From positions 1,116,001 to 1,180,000 of the forward strand of contig NZ_FQLR01000004.1 in assembly GCF_900119895.1 (NCBI RefSeq): 64,000 nucleotides of DNA. The letters are read 5' to 3'. The first letter of the stretch is position 1. The number at the start of each line of letters is the position of its first letter. The stretch comes from Collinsella phocaeensis (GTDB lineage Bacteria; Actinomycetota; Coriobacteriia; Coriobacteriales; Coriobacteriaceae). The notes below the pieces were generated by a model, which made no database searches, was not told where the DNA came from, and worked only from the letters and a program-made list of their open reading frames with translations. Positions 24,969-33,375 of the stretch are shown here, in pieces. Position numbers and translations under genes: made by a program.

Positions 24969-25038
24969 ATGGGCTCCCCTCTTCGAAACGTATCGAGATA
25001 GGTATACCGGTCCGTATGGACAAAAATGGTATGGCGCG

Positions 25039-25052
25039 AGAACGGATGTTCG
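25039..25052. promoter_or_regulatory. SOS box A (LexA operator), near the LysM gene
   Basis: AGAACGGATGTTCG matches the Gram-positive LexA consensus CGAAC-N4-GTTCG at all but the first base. It lies just downstream of the predicted -10 of the LysM promoter. Confidence 0.8.
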
Positions 25053-25058
25053 TATATG

Positions 25059-25086
25059 ATTATGTTCGAACAGTTGTTCCTGTCAA
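25059..25086 (-). promoter_or_regulatory. Predicted promoter of the LysM gene with SOS box in the spacer
   Basis: On the minus strand TTGACA (25086-25081, a perfect -35) and CATAAT (25064-25059) are 16 bases apart, and SOS box B fills the spacer. LexA bound there would block RNA polymerase directly. Confidence 0.75.
25067..25080. promoter_or_regulatory. SOS box B (LexA operator)
   Basis: CGAACAGTTGTTCC matches CGAAC-N4-GTTCG except at the last base. It sits between the -35 and -10 of the LysM promoter and 47 bases before lexA. Confidence 0.88.
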
Positions 25087-25094
25087 GCGAAATT

Positions 25095-25108
25095 CGAACA
25101 GATGTTTG
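25095..25108. promoter_or_regulatory. SOS box C (LexA operator), near lexA
   Basis: CGAACAGATGTTTG matches the consensus with one change in the right half-site. It lies 18 bases before the lexA start and probably mediates autorepression. Confidence 0.85.
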
Positions 25109-25126
25109 CAATAGAGAGGAGAGCCC

Positions 25127-25768
25127 ATGGCACGCAAGGTGACCAAACGCCAGCAGGAGATCTATGACTTCATTCGTTCGTATCAGCTGGAAAAGGGGTA
25201 TCCGCCCAGCGTGCGAGAGATGGCGGCCGCAGTCGGACTATCCTCCCCCTCCACCGTTCATGCCCATCTCGCCGCCCTCGAGGAGCACGGCCTGATCCGT
25301 CGCGATGCGACAAAGCCCCGAGCACTCGAGGTCTTCAATCAAGACGGAAGCTCCGCAAAACCTGTTGAACCGGTAGCAGCCCCTTCGGAACGAGGGACGG
25401 TCTCCCTCCCCCTTGTCGGCCGGGTGGCAGCCGGTATGCCCATCCTCGCCGAGCAGAACATCGAGGAGACGCTCACGCTTCCCACGGAAATCGTAAGCGA
25501 CACGAGCTCCTTCATCCTCGAAGTCCACGGCAACTCGATGGTCAACGCCGGGATCTTCAACGGCGACTACATCGTTGTCAAGGAGCAGAGAAGCGCGATG
25601 AACGGCGAGGTCGTCGTCGCTATGATCGACGGTGAAGCCACCGTCAAAACGTTTTACAAAGAACGCGGACGCGTTCGGCTGCAGCCTGAAAACGACGCCA
25701 TGGAACCGATCTACGCAACGAATCCGGTGATCCTCGGTAAAGTTGTCGCGCTTCTCAGGCGCCTGTAG
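25127..25768 (+). CDS. lexA: LexA repressor
   Basis: A 213-residue SOS repressor. The N-terminal winged helix (about 1-65) contains PPSVREMAAAVGLSS; the self-cleavage site is Ala102-Gly103 (RVAAGMPI), and the catalytic dyad is Ser137 (HGNSMV) with Lys174 (ATVKTF). GAGAGGAG precedes the ATG. Three LexA boxes lie in the divergent region upstream. The next gene starts four bases after the stop, so it may be SOS-coregulated by read-through. Confidence 0.97.
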   Translation: MARKVTKRQQEIYDFIRSYQLEKGYPPSVREMAAAVGLSSPSTVHAHLAALEEHGLIRRDATKPRALEVFNQDGSSAKPVEPVAAPSERGTVSLPLVGRVAAGMPILAEQNIEETLTLPTEIVSDTSSFILEVHGNSMVNAGIFNGDYIVVKEQRSAMNGEVVVAMIDGEATVKTFYKERGRVRLQPENDAMEPIYATNPVILGKVVALLRRL

Positions 25769-25772
25769 AACC

Positions 25773-26501
25773 ATGGCTCAGCCCACCTCCGAGCAGCCTC
25801 GCGTGCGCCTGTCCGCGCTCGACACGCTTCGCGGTTTCACCATCCTTTCCATGATTGCCTTCCATGCGTGCTACGACGCCGCGTACATCTATGGATTCAG
25901 TTTGCCTTGGTTTGCCGGCACGCCCCTGCAGGCAATCTGGCGCTCCTCCATCAGCTGGACGTTTTTATTCCTTGCCGGATGGATGGTTAGCCAATCGCGC
26001 AATAACGTCAAGCGCGCCGCCAAGTACGGCGCGCTTGCCTTGGCCATATGGATTGCGACCTCCGTGGCGGCGGTCGATACTCCCATATCGTTCGGCATCA
26101 TGTACTGCATGGCCGCCTCGACCGCCCTTGCCGCCATCGCGGTCCCAGCGGTTCGACGCTGCGAGCATCCGCTGCTCATGATGGCGGTCAGTCTTTCCCT
26201 GTTTATGCTGACGTCACCGTTGCCGTGCTCCGTATATCCCTTAGAGGGCATGGCATGGCTCGGATTTCCCGGGCTAACGTTCTCGTCGGGCGACTACTAT
26301 CCGCTCATTCCTTACGGTTTCATGTACGCAGCAGGCGTTTTCGCCTCGTGCACGCACACAAGAAGCAATCAGTCAGAAAGTCCGGAATGGCTCAGAAAAG
26401 ACTGGTTTCCGCCTCTCACGGTACTTGGACGACACGCCTTGGCGTGCTATGTCGTTCACCAACCGGTGCTACTCATAGCATTTGAATTCATCGTCGGCTA
26501 A
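25773..26501 (+). CDS. DUF1624 / heparan-alpha-glucosaminide N-acetyltransferase-like membrane protein
   Basis: A 242-residue integral membrane protein with about six hydrophobic segments. The opening RLSALDTLRGFTILSMIAFH resembles the N-terminal signature of the HGSNAT catalytic-domain family (PF07786), membrane acyltransferases whose bacterial substrates are unknown. The ATG at 25773 lies four bases after lexA. The stop codon overlaps that of the convergent hflX (26498-26501), leaving no room for a terminator. Confidence 0.75.
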   Translation: MAQPTSEQPRVRLSALDTLRGFTILSMIAFHACYDAAYIYGFSLPWFAGTPLQAIWRSSISWTFLFLAGWMVSQSRNNVKRAAKYGALALAIWIATSVAAVDTPISFGIMYCMAASTALAAIAVPAVRRCEHPLLMMAVSLSLFMLTSPLPCSVYPLEGMAWLGFPGLTFSSGDYYPLIPYGFMYAAGVFASCTHTRSNQSESPEWLRKDWFPPLTVLGRHALACYVVHQPVLLIAFEFIVG

Positions 26502-27793
26502 CGATCGGTTACTTCATAGCGCCTGATACGGCCGACGATGCGCTCAGGAACCCTCGCGACGACATCTGCTCCATCAGAGCGGTAATCAAGGGCGATGACG
26601 TCACCATACGTACGCAGCAAATTCAGCAGATCGCCTTGCGCGTAGGGGATCATCAAGCTCATGAGCGTATCGGAGCGAGTAGCTTCCGTGGACAGGCGAT
26701 CGAGCAAGCTCTCAAGTCCCCAAGAGGTCGCAGCCGAGAATAGAACCGCATCGGGATGCCGGGCCTGAAGATAGCTGCGCTGCTCGGAATCGAGCATGTC
26801 CACTTTGTTATACAACGTGATCGCTGGGCGCTCACCGGCACCGATCTCGCATAGAACGCGATCTACTGCTTCGATATGCCTATCGGCATCGTCATCAGCG
26901 GCGTCGATCACCTTGATGATGAGATCGGCGGACAGCACTTCAGAGAGTGTTGACTTGAACGCCTCGACAAGACCGTGCGGCAGCTTCTGGATGAAACCGA
27001 CCGTATCGGTAATCGTGAGCCGTCTGCCACCGGGAAGCGAGAGCGTCCGCGTTGTCGGATCAAGGGTCGCAAAGAGCTTGTCGGCAGATTCCACATTCGC
27101 CGCTGTGAGTGCATTAAGGATGCTGGATTTCCCAGCGTTCGTATAGCCGGCAAGGGCTACGCGAAACGCAAGGGATTCGGATCGCGACCTCGATTGAACC
27201 TCGCGGCGTCGCTCGACGGTTTTCAACTCGCGTCGCAAAGAGGAGATCTTGTCGCGAATAAGACGACGGTCAATTTCAAGCTGACTTTCTCCCTGGCCGA
27301 ATCGGCTTCCGATTCCGCCACGCGTCTGCTCCTTAGCAAGATGGCTCCACATACCGCGCAGACGAGGTAATAGATATTGAAGTTGTGCGAGCTGGACCTG
27401 AAGCCGGCCTTCTCTCGAGCGAGCTCGGAGGCCGAAGATGTCGAGGATCAACGCGGTGCGGTCGATAATCTTCACGGACCGGCCAACGCTTTTCTCGAGA
27501 AACGACTGCTGAGAAGGGGTCAAGTCGTCATCGAAGACCACGACATCCGCATCAAGACGCTCAACCAAAGCCTCGAGTTCCTCGACCTTGCCCGAACCGA
27601 TGAAAGACCTGGGCACTGGACGATCGAGGCGTTGTGTCAAACGACCTACGCATTCAGCACCCGCGGATTCAACGAGACGTTCGAGCTCATCGAGGGAGCG
27701 CTCGGTTGGCCAAATAGAGTTGCGCCACTCAATTCCAACGAGAACGGCGCGCTCCGAAACAGGAGCGGTGGAGATGAAGCTAGCAGCCGACAT
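26498..27793 (-). CDS. hflX: Ribosome-splitting GTPase HflX
   Basis: A 431-residue GTPase that dissociates stalled or stressed ribosomes. The N-terminal HflX domain includes RPVPRSFIGSGKVEEL and the ATP/GTP-linked stretch QSFLEKSVG; a helical linker (QLQYLLPRL) leads to a GTPase domain with GYTNAGKSS, DTVGFIQKLP and YNKVD. Its start overlaps the miaA stop by 14 bases. miaA-hflX is a conserved pair (hfq, often between them, is absent). Confidence 0.95.
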   Translation of the reverse strand: MSAASFISTAPVSERAVLVGIEWRNSIWPTERSLDELERLVESAGAECVGRLTQRLDRPVPRSFIGSGKVEELEALVERLDADVVVFDDDLTPSQQSFLEKSVGRSVKIIDRTALILDIFGLRARSREGRLQVQLAQLQYLLPRLRGMWSHLAKEQTRGGIGSRFGQGESQLEIDRRLIRDKISSLRRELKTVERRREVQSRSRSESLAFRVALAGYTNAGKSSILNALTAANVESADKLFATLDPTTRTLSLPGGRRLTITDTVGFIQKLPHGLVEAFKSTLSEVLSADLIIKVIDAADDDADRHIEAVDRVLCEIGAGERPAITLYNKVDMLDSEQRSYLQARHPDAVLFSAATSWGLESLLDRLSTEATRSDTLMSLMIPYAQGDLLNLLRTYGDVIALDYRSDGADVVARVPERIVGRIRRYEVTDR

Positions 27794-28739
27794 GGTCGTC
27801 CTCTAGAACACGTTGAATGAGACCAGCAGCCTCAGAAACAGAGAGGCGATCCATATCAAGCCATTGAATCCTGGAATCCCGTCTAAACCAGGAAAGCTGA
27901 CGCTTTGCGTAGCGCCGCGACCTGAGCTTGACCGTCTCGACGGATTCGGAGAGCGTGCAGCGCCCCTCAAGGCAATCAATGATTTCTTTGTATCCTATCG
28001 CCTGACGCGACGTGAGCGCATCGCCCTGACCCCGTTCGAGAAGCGAACGAACCTCATCGACGAGACCCTGTTCGAGCATCCTATCGACTCGGCGGTCGAT
28101 GCGCCCATACAGTCGTTCGCGATCCATGCTCAGCGCGAACTGAACCGAACGGTAATGCGCCCGCGGGCGCGAGAAACCGGAGACCTGCTGAGCATAGGAC
28201 ACGCCTTCATCGAGCATCTCCAGAGCACGAATAACCCTGCGGCTGTTATGGGGATGGATGAGCGCGGCGCTCTCGCTGTCCCGTTCGCGCAGCAGCGCGT
28301 ACAGACCATCATCACCCAGTTGTTCATGAAGCTCGGTATAAACACGACGGCTCGAGCTATCCACCTCTCCGGCGGGAAACTCCATTTCATCAAGCACGGC
28401 GCGAACATACAGCCCCGTGCCTCCACAAAGTATGGAAAGTAGGCCGGAAGCTAGCTGATCATCGATCAGGCGACGAGCGTCCCTTTGAAACAATGCGGCT
28501 GAATACGGCTCATCGACATCGACGACGTCGACCATGTGCAATGGAACCAGACGTTCATCCACAGGGGTCTTGGCGGTACCGATATCCATCCCCCGATACA
28601 CCTGCATCGCATCGGCAGAGATGACAGAGGTGTGCATGCGACGTGCGAGCTCGTCGGCAACAGCGCTCTTCCCGACAGCAGTCGGCCCCAATATGGCTAC
28701 AACGGGACCGGGGAGCGCCGCCTCAAGAGAATCAATCAT
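27780..28739 (-). CDS. miaA: tRNA dimethylallyltransferase
   Basis: A 319-residue enzyme adding a dimethylallyl group to A37 of tRNAs reading UNN codons, producing the substrate of MiaB. The P-loop GPTAVGKS (18-25), ISADAMQVYRGMDIGTAK and the LCGGTGLYVRAV segments are characteristic. The ATG overlaps the miaB stop (ATGA), so MiaB and MiaA are made together. The isoprenoid donor comes from the pathway ending with IspH in this window. Confidence 0.96.
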   Translation of the reverse strand: MIDSLEAALPGPVVAILGPTAVGKSAVADELARRMHTSVISADAMQVYRGMDIGTAKTPVDERLVPLHMVDVVDVDEPYSAALFQRDARRLIDDQLASGLLSILCGGTGLYVRAVLDEMEFPAGEVDSSSRRVYTELHEQLGDDGLYALLRERDSESAALIHPHNSRRVIRALEMLDEGVSYAQQVSGFSRPRAHYRSVQFALSMDRERLYGRIDRRVDRMLEQGLVDEVRSLLERGQGDALTSRQAIGYKEIIDCLEGRCTLSESVETVKLRSRRYAKRQLSWFRRDSRIQWLDMDRLSVSEAAGLIQRVLEDDHVGC

Positions 28740-30094
28740 CTCATGTCGCCCACGATGGAGCCCGAGAGATACCAGGTCTTGGCAGTATCGACCTCGACAT
28801 CGACGATACGGCCGAGCAGCTCCGCAGGATTTGCGCCGGCAGGAACAGGAGCATGGACCGTCTGGTTTTTGGGGCTCTTGCCCTGAAGCATGCCGGGATC
28901 CTTCTTGGAGGTGCCCTCGATCAACATGGGAACCTTCGTATGAAGGTCCTTCTGATTGAAGTCGTATGCAGTGCCCTCAACGACCTTGACGAGCCTGTTG
29001 AAGCGCTCGAGGATCACTTCGCGCGGCGTGTCATCGGGCATCTCGGCTGCAGGCGTGCCGGCACGCTTCGAATAGATGAAGGTGAATGCCTGGGCGTACC
29101 GAGCCTCTTGGGCCAAGGAGATCGTCTGCTCGAAGTCTTCTTCCGTCTCACCCGGAAAACCGACGATGATATCAGTAGACAGGGCGATATCCGGAATCCG
29201 GCCACGGACGCGCTCGATCAGATCAAGATAGTGCTCGCGCGTGTACTTGCGATTCATAAGCTTAAGAATGCGGTTGGAGCCGGACTGAACAGCAAGATGG
29301 AGCTGCGGCATGACTGAAGGAACTTCAGCCATGGCATCGATCGTTTCGGGAAGAAGATCCTTGGGGTGAGAGGAAGTGAAGAAGATGCGCTCAACCCCGG
29401 TCTCGCCGACGGCGCGCAGAAGTTCGGCGAAGCGTGGAGAGCCAAAGCTATCACGTCCGTAGGAGTTTACATTTTGACCAAGCAGCGTGATCTCGCGCAC
29501 ACCAGCCCGTACAAGCCCGGTGACCTCGTCGACGATCTGTTCAAACGAACGGCTCTTCTCGCGTCCGCGCACATATGGAACGATGCAGTACGAACAGAAG
29601 TTGTTGCATCCGGTCATGATGGGCACCCAGGCATGGTAGCTGGTGGCACGATGCCAGGGCATATCCGTAGCGACCCCGGTATCCCCCTCGATGCAACGCA
29701 CGCGGCTGCCACCGCTCTCGAACACGTCGGCAATGAGATCACCGACGTGCGCGATGGAATCGGTGCCGAAGACGACGTCGACGTTGTCAAGATTCTTGAG
29801 CAGGCCCTCACCGTCGCGTTGCGCGATGCAGCCGCCGACGGCTACGACACGTCGACCGGATGGGGGCGCAGGAAGACTTTTGCAAGAGGAGCACTGGCCG
29901 TACAGGCGCGTATCTGCAGCCTCGCGGACGCAGCACGTCATGAAGATGACGATATCGGCGTCCTCGGGACCAGAAACCTCCAGGCACCCGAGAGAATCAA
30001 GAAGACCGCTGACGCGCTCAGAGTCATGAAGATTCATCTGGCAGCCGAATGTGCGGATGAAATACGTCTTGCCGTTGAGAATGGAATTCTGCAT
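28736..30094 (-). CDS. miaB: tRNA-2-methylthio-N6-dimethylallyladenosine synthase
   Basis: A 452-residue radical SAM methylthiotransferase acting on i6A37. It has the N-terminal cluster cysteines (Cys18 in FGCQMN, one near 54 and Cys89), the radical SAM motif CNNFCSYC (Cys163, Cys167, Cys170) and a C-terminal TRAM domain. It is followed by miaA with overlapping codons and preceded by spoVS. The ribosome-binding site is weak (GTAGG). Confidence 0.96.
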   Translation of the reverse strand: MQNSILNGKTYFIRTFGCQMNLHDSERVSGLLDSLGCLEVSGPEDADIVIFMTCCVREAADTRLYGQCSSCKSLPAPPSGRRVVAVGGCIAQRDGEGLLKNLDNVDVVFGTDSIAHVGDLIADVFESGGSRVRCIEGDTGVATDMPWHRATSYHAWVPIMTGCNNFCSYCIVPYVRGREKSRSFEQIVDEVTGLVRAGVREITLLGQNVNSYGRDSFGSPRFAELLRAVGETGVERIFFTSSHPKDLLPETIDAMAEVPSVMPQLHLAVQSGSNRILKLMNRKYTREHYLDLIERVRGRIPDIALSTDIIVGFPGETEEDFEQTISLAQEARYAQAFTFIYSKRAGTPAAEMPDDTPREVILERFNRLVKVVEGTAYDFNQKDLHTKVPMLIEGTSKKDPGMLQGKSPKNQTVHAPVPAGANPAELLGRIVDVEVDTAKTWYLSGSIVGDMR

Positions 30095-30097
30095 AAC

Positions 30098-30418
30098 CTA
30101 CCCGACTCGAAGATTATCGTCGGCGATATCGAACGCATCACCGGAATGGGCTGAAATCGAATGAACATAGACGGAAAGCCTGATAGCCGTGCGGCTCTCG
30201 CCGTTGATGAGGATATCGGAGAATACCGGTGCGCACGAGATGTCGAAACCCGTCGGAATGAGAAAACCGCGAGCTATGGCCACGGCTTTAATGGCCTGGT
30301 TGACGGCACCCGCCCCGACGCATTGGATGTTAACGGGAACGCCGTCTTTAACCATGCCCGCAATTGCGCCGGCAACGGAAGCGGGCGAAGATTTGCTCGA
30401 TACCTTCAGGAATTCCAT
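30098..30418 (-). CDS. spoVS: SpoVS-like protein with C-terminal extension
   Basis: A 106-residue protein whose first 85 residues match stage V sporulation protein S: EFLKVSSKSSPASVAGAIAG, VGAGAVNQAIKAVAIARGF and INGESRTAIRLSV. The Bacillus protein has about 86 residues; here about 20 extra residues follow (ending DIADDNLRVG). SpoVS has an Alba-like fold and is found in non-sporulating bacteria too, so sporulation is not implied. ATG at 30418 fits the family; an ATG at 30427 with GGAG only two bases away is the alternative. It lies between the GHKL gene and miaB. Confidence 0.88.
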   Translation of the reverse strand: MEFLKVSSKSSPASVAGAIAGMVKDGVPVNIQCVGAGAVNQAIKAVAIARGFLIPTGFDISCAPVFSDILINGESRTAIRLSVYVHSISAHSGDAFDIADDNLRVG

Positions 30419-30463
30419 GAGTACCATTTCTCCAGCGTGTGTAGTGCATTTAATCTGCTCAAA

Positions 30464-30492
30464 ACAATATCCTATGGGATAGAGGAGGGCAA
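30464..30492 (-). promoter_or_regulatory. Possible promoter of spoVS-miaB-miaA-hflX
   Basis: On the minus strand TTGCCC (30492-30487) and TATTGT (30469-30464) are 17 bases apart, just after the GHKL gene stop. Both hexamers are four of six matches. Confidence 0.35.
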
Positions 30493-30495
30493 GCG

Positions 30496-31581
30496 TCAGT
30501 CATCTTTGCCGATATCAAAGCTGATCGTTATGCGATCACGCGTAACACGAACCTTGGGCTCAGAAGGACAGCTGAGGTAATATCGGTCAGCAAGATCGGA
30601 AAAGCTCTTTTCAACCGATCGAGTGAATCGATCGAGGTCTTCGGATGAGATCTTCAGACCGCGGCGATCGCGAACAAGATCGACGGAGACGGGCTTGCGC
30701 GAAGTCGCGCCGCGCTCACGAAGCAACCGCGAGGACACGCTCTTAAGGGGCTGAAGAGCACCCGACAAGATGCGGTGGGCGGTCCGCTCGGAAACGTCGA
30801 TGCCGATGCTGTGGGCGATGGCGATAAAATCAGACGCATCGGCAGCATACCCGAGTCGGTCGATGACGGGCAGCTCCTCGGGGTCGTCGGTGAAAAGATA
30901 CGTACTCGCCTCGACCGATGATGAGGCATGCGCATAAAGCGTCGCGGCGATCTCGGTAGGCGAACCGAGATAGACATCGCATCCATGCAGCTCTTCGAGG
31001 GCAAACTCGCATGCCGTGCGAATGATGTTGTGCGGACCTTTGGTGCAGACCACCACACCGTCGTCCCCACGCGCCGCCGACGGCCACGTCGACTGATCGG
31101 TGCGCTCAGAGAGAGACGAGGTGTCCGCGACCACTCGAAACGAACTACCGAGTTGCATGCCGGATGCCACAACTTGAGCGACCATGCAGTTTTGACGAAT
31201 CGAGAACAGAGCCATGCCGCGACCGTGAACGCCCCATCGATCCATTTTGATGGTCTCGAGTTTCGAGGTCACACGCGCATCGAAGATGCGTTCGCGCATA
31301 TCCTCGGGAACACCTGAGCCGTTATCAAAGAAGAGGAGGGTGCGCACACCCTCCTCTTTCTGCATGGCGACATAGATCTTGGAGGCACCGGCGTCACGAG
31401 CGTTGCGCAGCATCTCGATAACGACATCTTCAACATGCTGAATATCGTGCTTCGCTTGGCGCCGCTCGGCCTCCGAGACACGAAGCTTGACGAAGCCCTC
31501 ACCAAGATTCTCCTCGACACGGAGGTTTCCCTCACCTGTCATGGAGGCGATGAACGAGATGAGCTCACGCGAATCGCCCAT
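30496..31581 (-). CDS. GHKL-fold ATPase with MutL-like motifs, function unknown
   Basis: A 361-residue protein. The N-terminal ATPase core shows the Bergerat-fold motifs: N-box EMLRNARDAG (56-65), DNGSGVP (86-92), ARVTSK (102-107) and GVHGRGMALFSI (117-128). Their spacing and wording resemble MutL (ELVxNxxDAGA, DNGxG, ATSK, GFRGEALxSI) more than histidine kinases, Hsp90 or gyrase B. The rest (about 140-361) has no domain I recognise and lacks MutL's C-terminal dimerisation/endonuclease region. It follows rny by five bases and precedes spoVS, suggesting one operon. No mutS is in the window. I do not assign a role. Confidence 0.8.
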   Translation of the reverse strand: MGDSRELISFIASMTGEGNLRVEENLGEGFVKLRVSEAERRQAKHDIQHVEDVVIEMLRNARDAGASKIYVAMQKEEGVRTLLFFDNGSGVPEDMRERIFDARVTSKLETIKMDRWGVHGRGMALFSIRQNCMVAQVVASGMQLGSSFRVVADTSSLSERTDQSTWPSAARGDDGVVVCTKGPHNIIRTACEFALEELHGCDVYLGSPTEIAATLYAHASSSVEASTYLFTDDPEELPVIDRLGYAADASDFIAIAHSIGIDVSERTAHRILSGALQPLKSVSSRLLRERGATSRKPVSVDLVRDRRGLKISSEDLDRFTRSVEKSFSDLADRYYLSCPSEPKVRVTRDRITISFDIGKDD

Positions 31582-31586
31582 AGCGG

Positions 31587-33137
31587 CTACTTGGCGATAT
31601 CGACGGCGCGACTCTCGCGAATGACCACAACGCGCACCTGACCGGGATACTCCATCTCGTTCTCGATCTGCTGAGCGATGTCATGCGCCAGAACCGTGGA
31701 CTGGGCATCAGAGATCTTGTCAGGCTGAACCATGACATGGACCTCACGACCGGCCTGCATGGCATAGGTACGCTCGACGCCGTCATGAGAATTAGCGATC
31801 TCCTCGAGCTTCTCAAGGCGCTTGATGTAATTCTCGGCGGACTCGCGACGGGCGCCCGGACGGGATGCAGAAATGGCATCGCCGGCCTGAACGAGAACTG
31901 CAAGAACGGTATTAGGATCGACGTCGCCGTGATGGGCCTCGATAGCATGGACGATAACGGGCTTCTCGCCGTAACGACGGGCAAGATCGGCACCGATGAC
32001 GGCATGGGGACCCTCGACATCATGGTCGATGGCCTTTCCGAGGTCATGAAGCAGGCCGGCACGCTTGGCGGTCATGACGTCGACACCAAGCTCGGCGGCC
32101 ATGATTCCGCACAGCTCGGAAACCTCGAGCGAATGCTGCAGGACGTTCTGCCCGAAGGAGGTACGATAGCGCAGAGCGCCCAGGGTTCTGACGATCTCAG
32201 GATGCAGGTCATGGATCCCCGTATCGAAGGCGGCCTGTTCGCCCGCCTCGCGAACGCGCTGGTTAACGAGATCGGCGGCCTTGTGGTACATCTCCTCGAT
32301 GCGCGCCGGATGGATACGGCCATCTGCGATGAGGTTCTCCAGCGCAACGCGAGCGGTCTCGCGACGAACCGGATCGAAACTGGACAGCACGACCGTCTCG
32401 GGCGTATCGTCGATGACGAGATTGACGCCGGAAACCTGCTCGAACGTACGGATATTGCGGCCTTCGCGTCCGATGATGCGACCTTTGAGGTCATCCGAGG
32501 GAATATGGACCGAAGTGACGGTGACCTCAGCGGTATGGTCGGCGGCGCAACGCTGGATGGCGAGGGAGATGATCTCCTGAGCAGTCTTGTGGCACTCGGC
32601 GCGAACCTGCTGCTCGGACTCACGGATGATGGCGGCGGCCTCATGGGTGACCTCACCGCGGACCTTGTCGAGAAGCTCATGATGCGCATCGTCGCGCGTC
32701 AGCTCAGAGATGCGCTCGAGCTCGGAAGTCTGCCTCGACATGAGTTCATCAAGTTCGCGAGAACGCTTATCGAGCTGTCCGGCCTGGCTGGAAAGCTGGT
32801 GCTCGCGCTTATCGAGCGCCTCGTTGCGACGATCGAGACTCTCTTCGCGCTGCATAACGCGGTTCTCAAGAGAGCGAAGCTCGCGCTTGCGCTGCTTCTC
32901 CTCGGCCTCGGCGGCCTGCTTGCCCTGGATGATCTCCTCCTTGGCCTCGAGCAGCGCCTCTTTCTTAAGGGTTTCTGCCGTCCGCTTGGCATCGCCGATA
33001 ACCTGCTCGGCCTCCGCATGAGCCGACTGAATCTTCGAGTCGGCCTCACGGAGGCTGCCGTTCTTGGCGCTGCGCATGGCGAACACGGCAGCGGCGGCCC
33101 CGATCAGGAGGCCAACGATACCGAAGACGAATTCCAT
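31587..33137 (-). CDS. rny: Ribonuclease Y
   Basis: A 516-residue membrane-anchored endoribonuclease starting bulk mRNA decay. One N-terminal transmembrane helix (about 4-22), a long charged coiled coil (30-200), a KH domain ([15 protein letters not shown]) and an HD domain with [12 protein letters not shown]. The ATG at 33137 has AAGGAG eight bases upstream; the in-frame ATG at 33167 precedes that site and would put ten residues ahead of the membrane helix. RNase J and PNPase genes are also in this window. Confidence 0.96.
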   Translation of the reverse strand: MEFVFGIVGLLIGAAAAVFAMRSAKNGSLREADSKIQSAHAEAEQVIGDAKRTAETLKKEALLEAKEEIIQGKQAAEAEEKQRKRELRSLENRVMQREESLDRRNEALDKREHQLSSQAGQLDKRSRELDELMSRQTSELERISELTRDDAHHELLDKVRGEVTHEAAAIIRESEQQVRAECHKTAQEIISLAIQRCAADHTAEVTVTSVHIPSDDLKGRIIGREGRNIRTFEQVSGVNLVIDDTPETVVLSSFDPVRRETARVALENLIADGRIHPARIEEMYHKAADLVNQRVREAGEQAAFDTGIHDLHPEIVRTLGALRYRTSFGQNVLQHSLEVSELCGIMAAELGVDVMTAKRAGLLHDLGKAIDHDVEGPHAVIGADLARRYGEKPVIVHAIEAHHGDVDPNTVLAVLVQAGDAISASRPGARRESAENYIKRLEKLEEIANSHDGVERTYAMQAGREVHVMVQPDKISDAQSTVLAHDIAQQIENEMEYPGQVRVVVIRESRAVDIAK

Positions 33138-33218
33138 GCTGTGTTCTCCTTTGTAGTATTCAGACAAAACGGCACGCCGCGAAGGACGTGCTCGACATTT
33201 GCTAGGGTATGGTCACCC

Positions 33219-33247
33219 AATATGAAAGTGAAACTATCTAAATTCAA
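33219..33247 (-). promoter_or_regulatory. Possible promoter of rny
   Basis: On the minus strand TTGAAT (33247-33242), 17 bases, CATATT (33224-33219), in an AT-rich part of the recX-rny gap, about 80 bases before the rny start. Confidence 0.35.
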
Positions 33248-33348
33248 TCTCATCGATGATGAGCGCATATCACATAACAAATGACATGTTAATCCTACGT
33301 TTACATAGTACTTCTGTCAAACACCGCGCACGATAAACAGGTTCAAGT

Positions 33349-33375
33349 GCAACGGGGCGGCAAGCCCTGGAACCT
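33349..33375 (-). terminator. Hairpin at the end of recX, probable terminator
   Basis: AGGTTC (33349-33354) pairs with GAACCT (33370-33375), enclosing a GGGC/GCCC inner stem. It begins at the recX stop codon and is followed on the minus strand by GTTTATCG. The T run is short. The remaining recX-rny gap (33138-33348) holds the rny promoter region and no gene. Confidence 0.45.

Noticed and set aside
31683-33284. 533-codon open frame antisense to rny
   Set aside because: A by-product of high GC and the repetitive charged coiled coil of RNase Y; no ribosome-binding site or family similarity, and rny is unambiguous.
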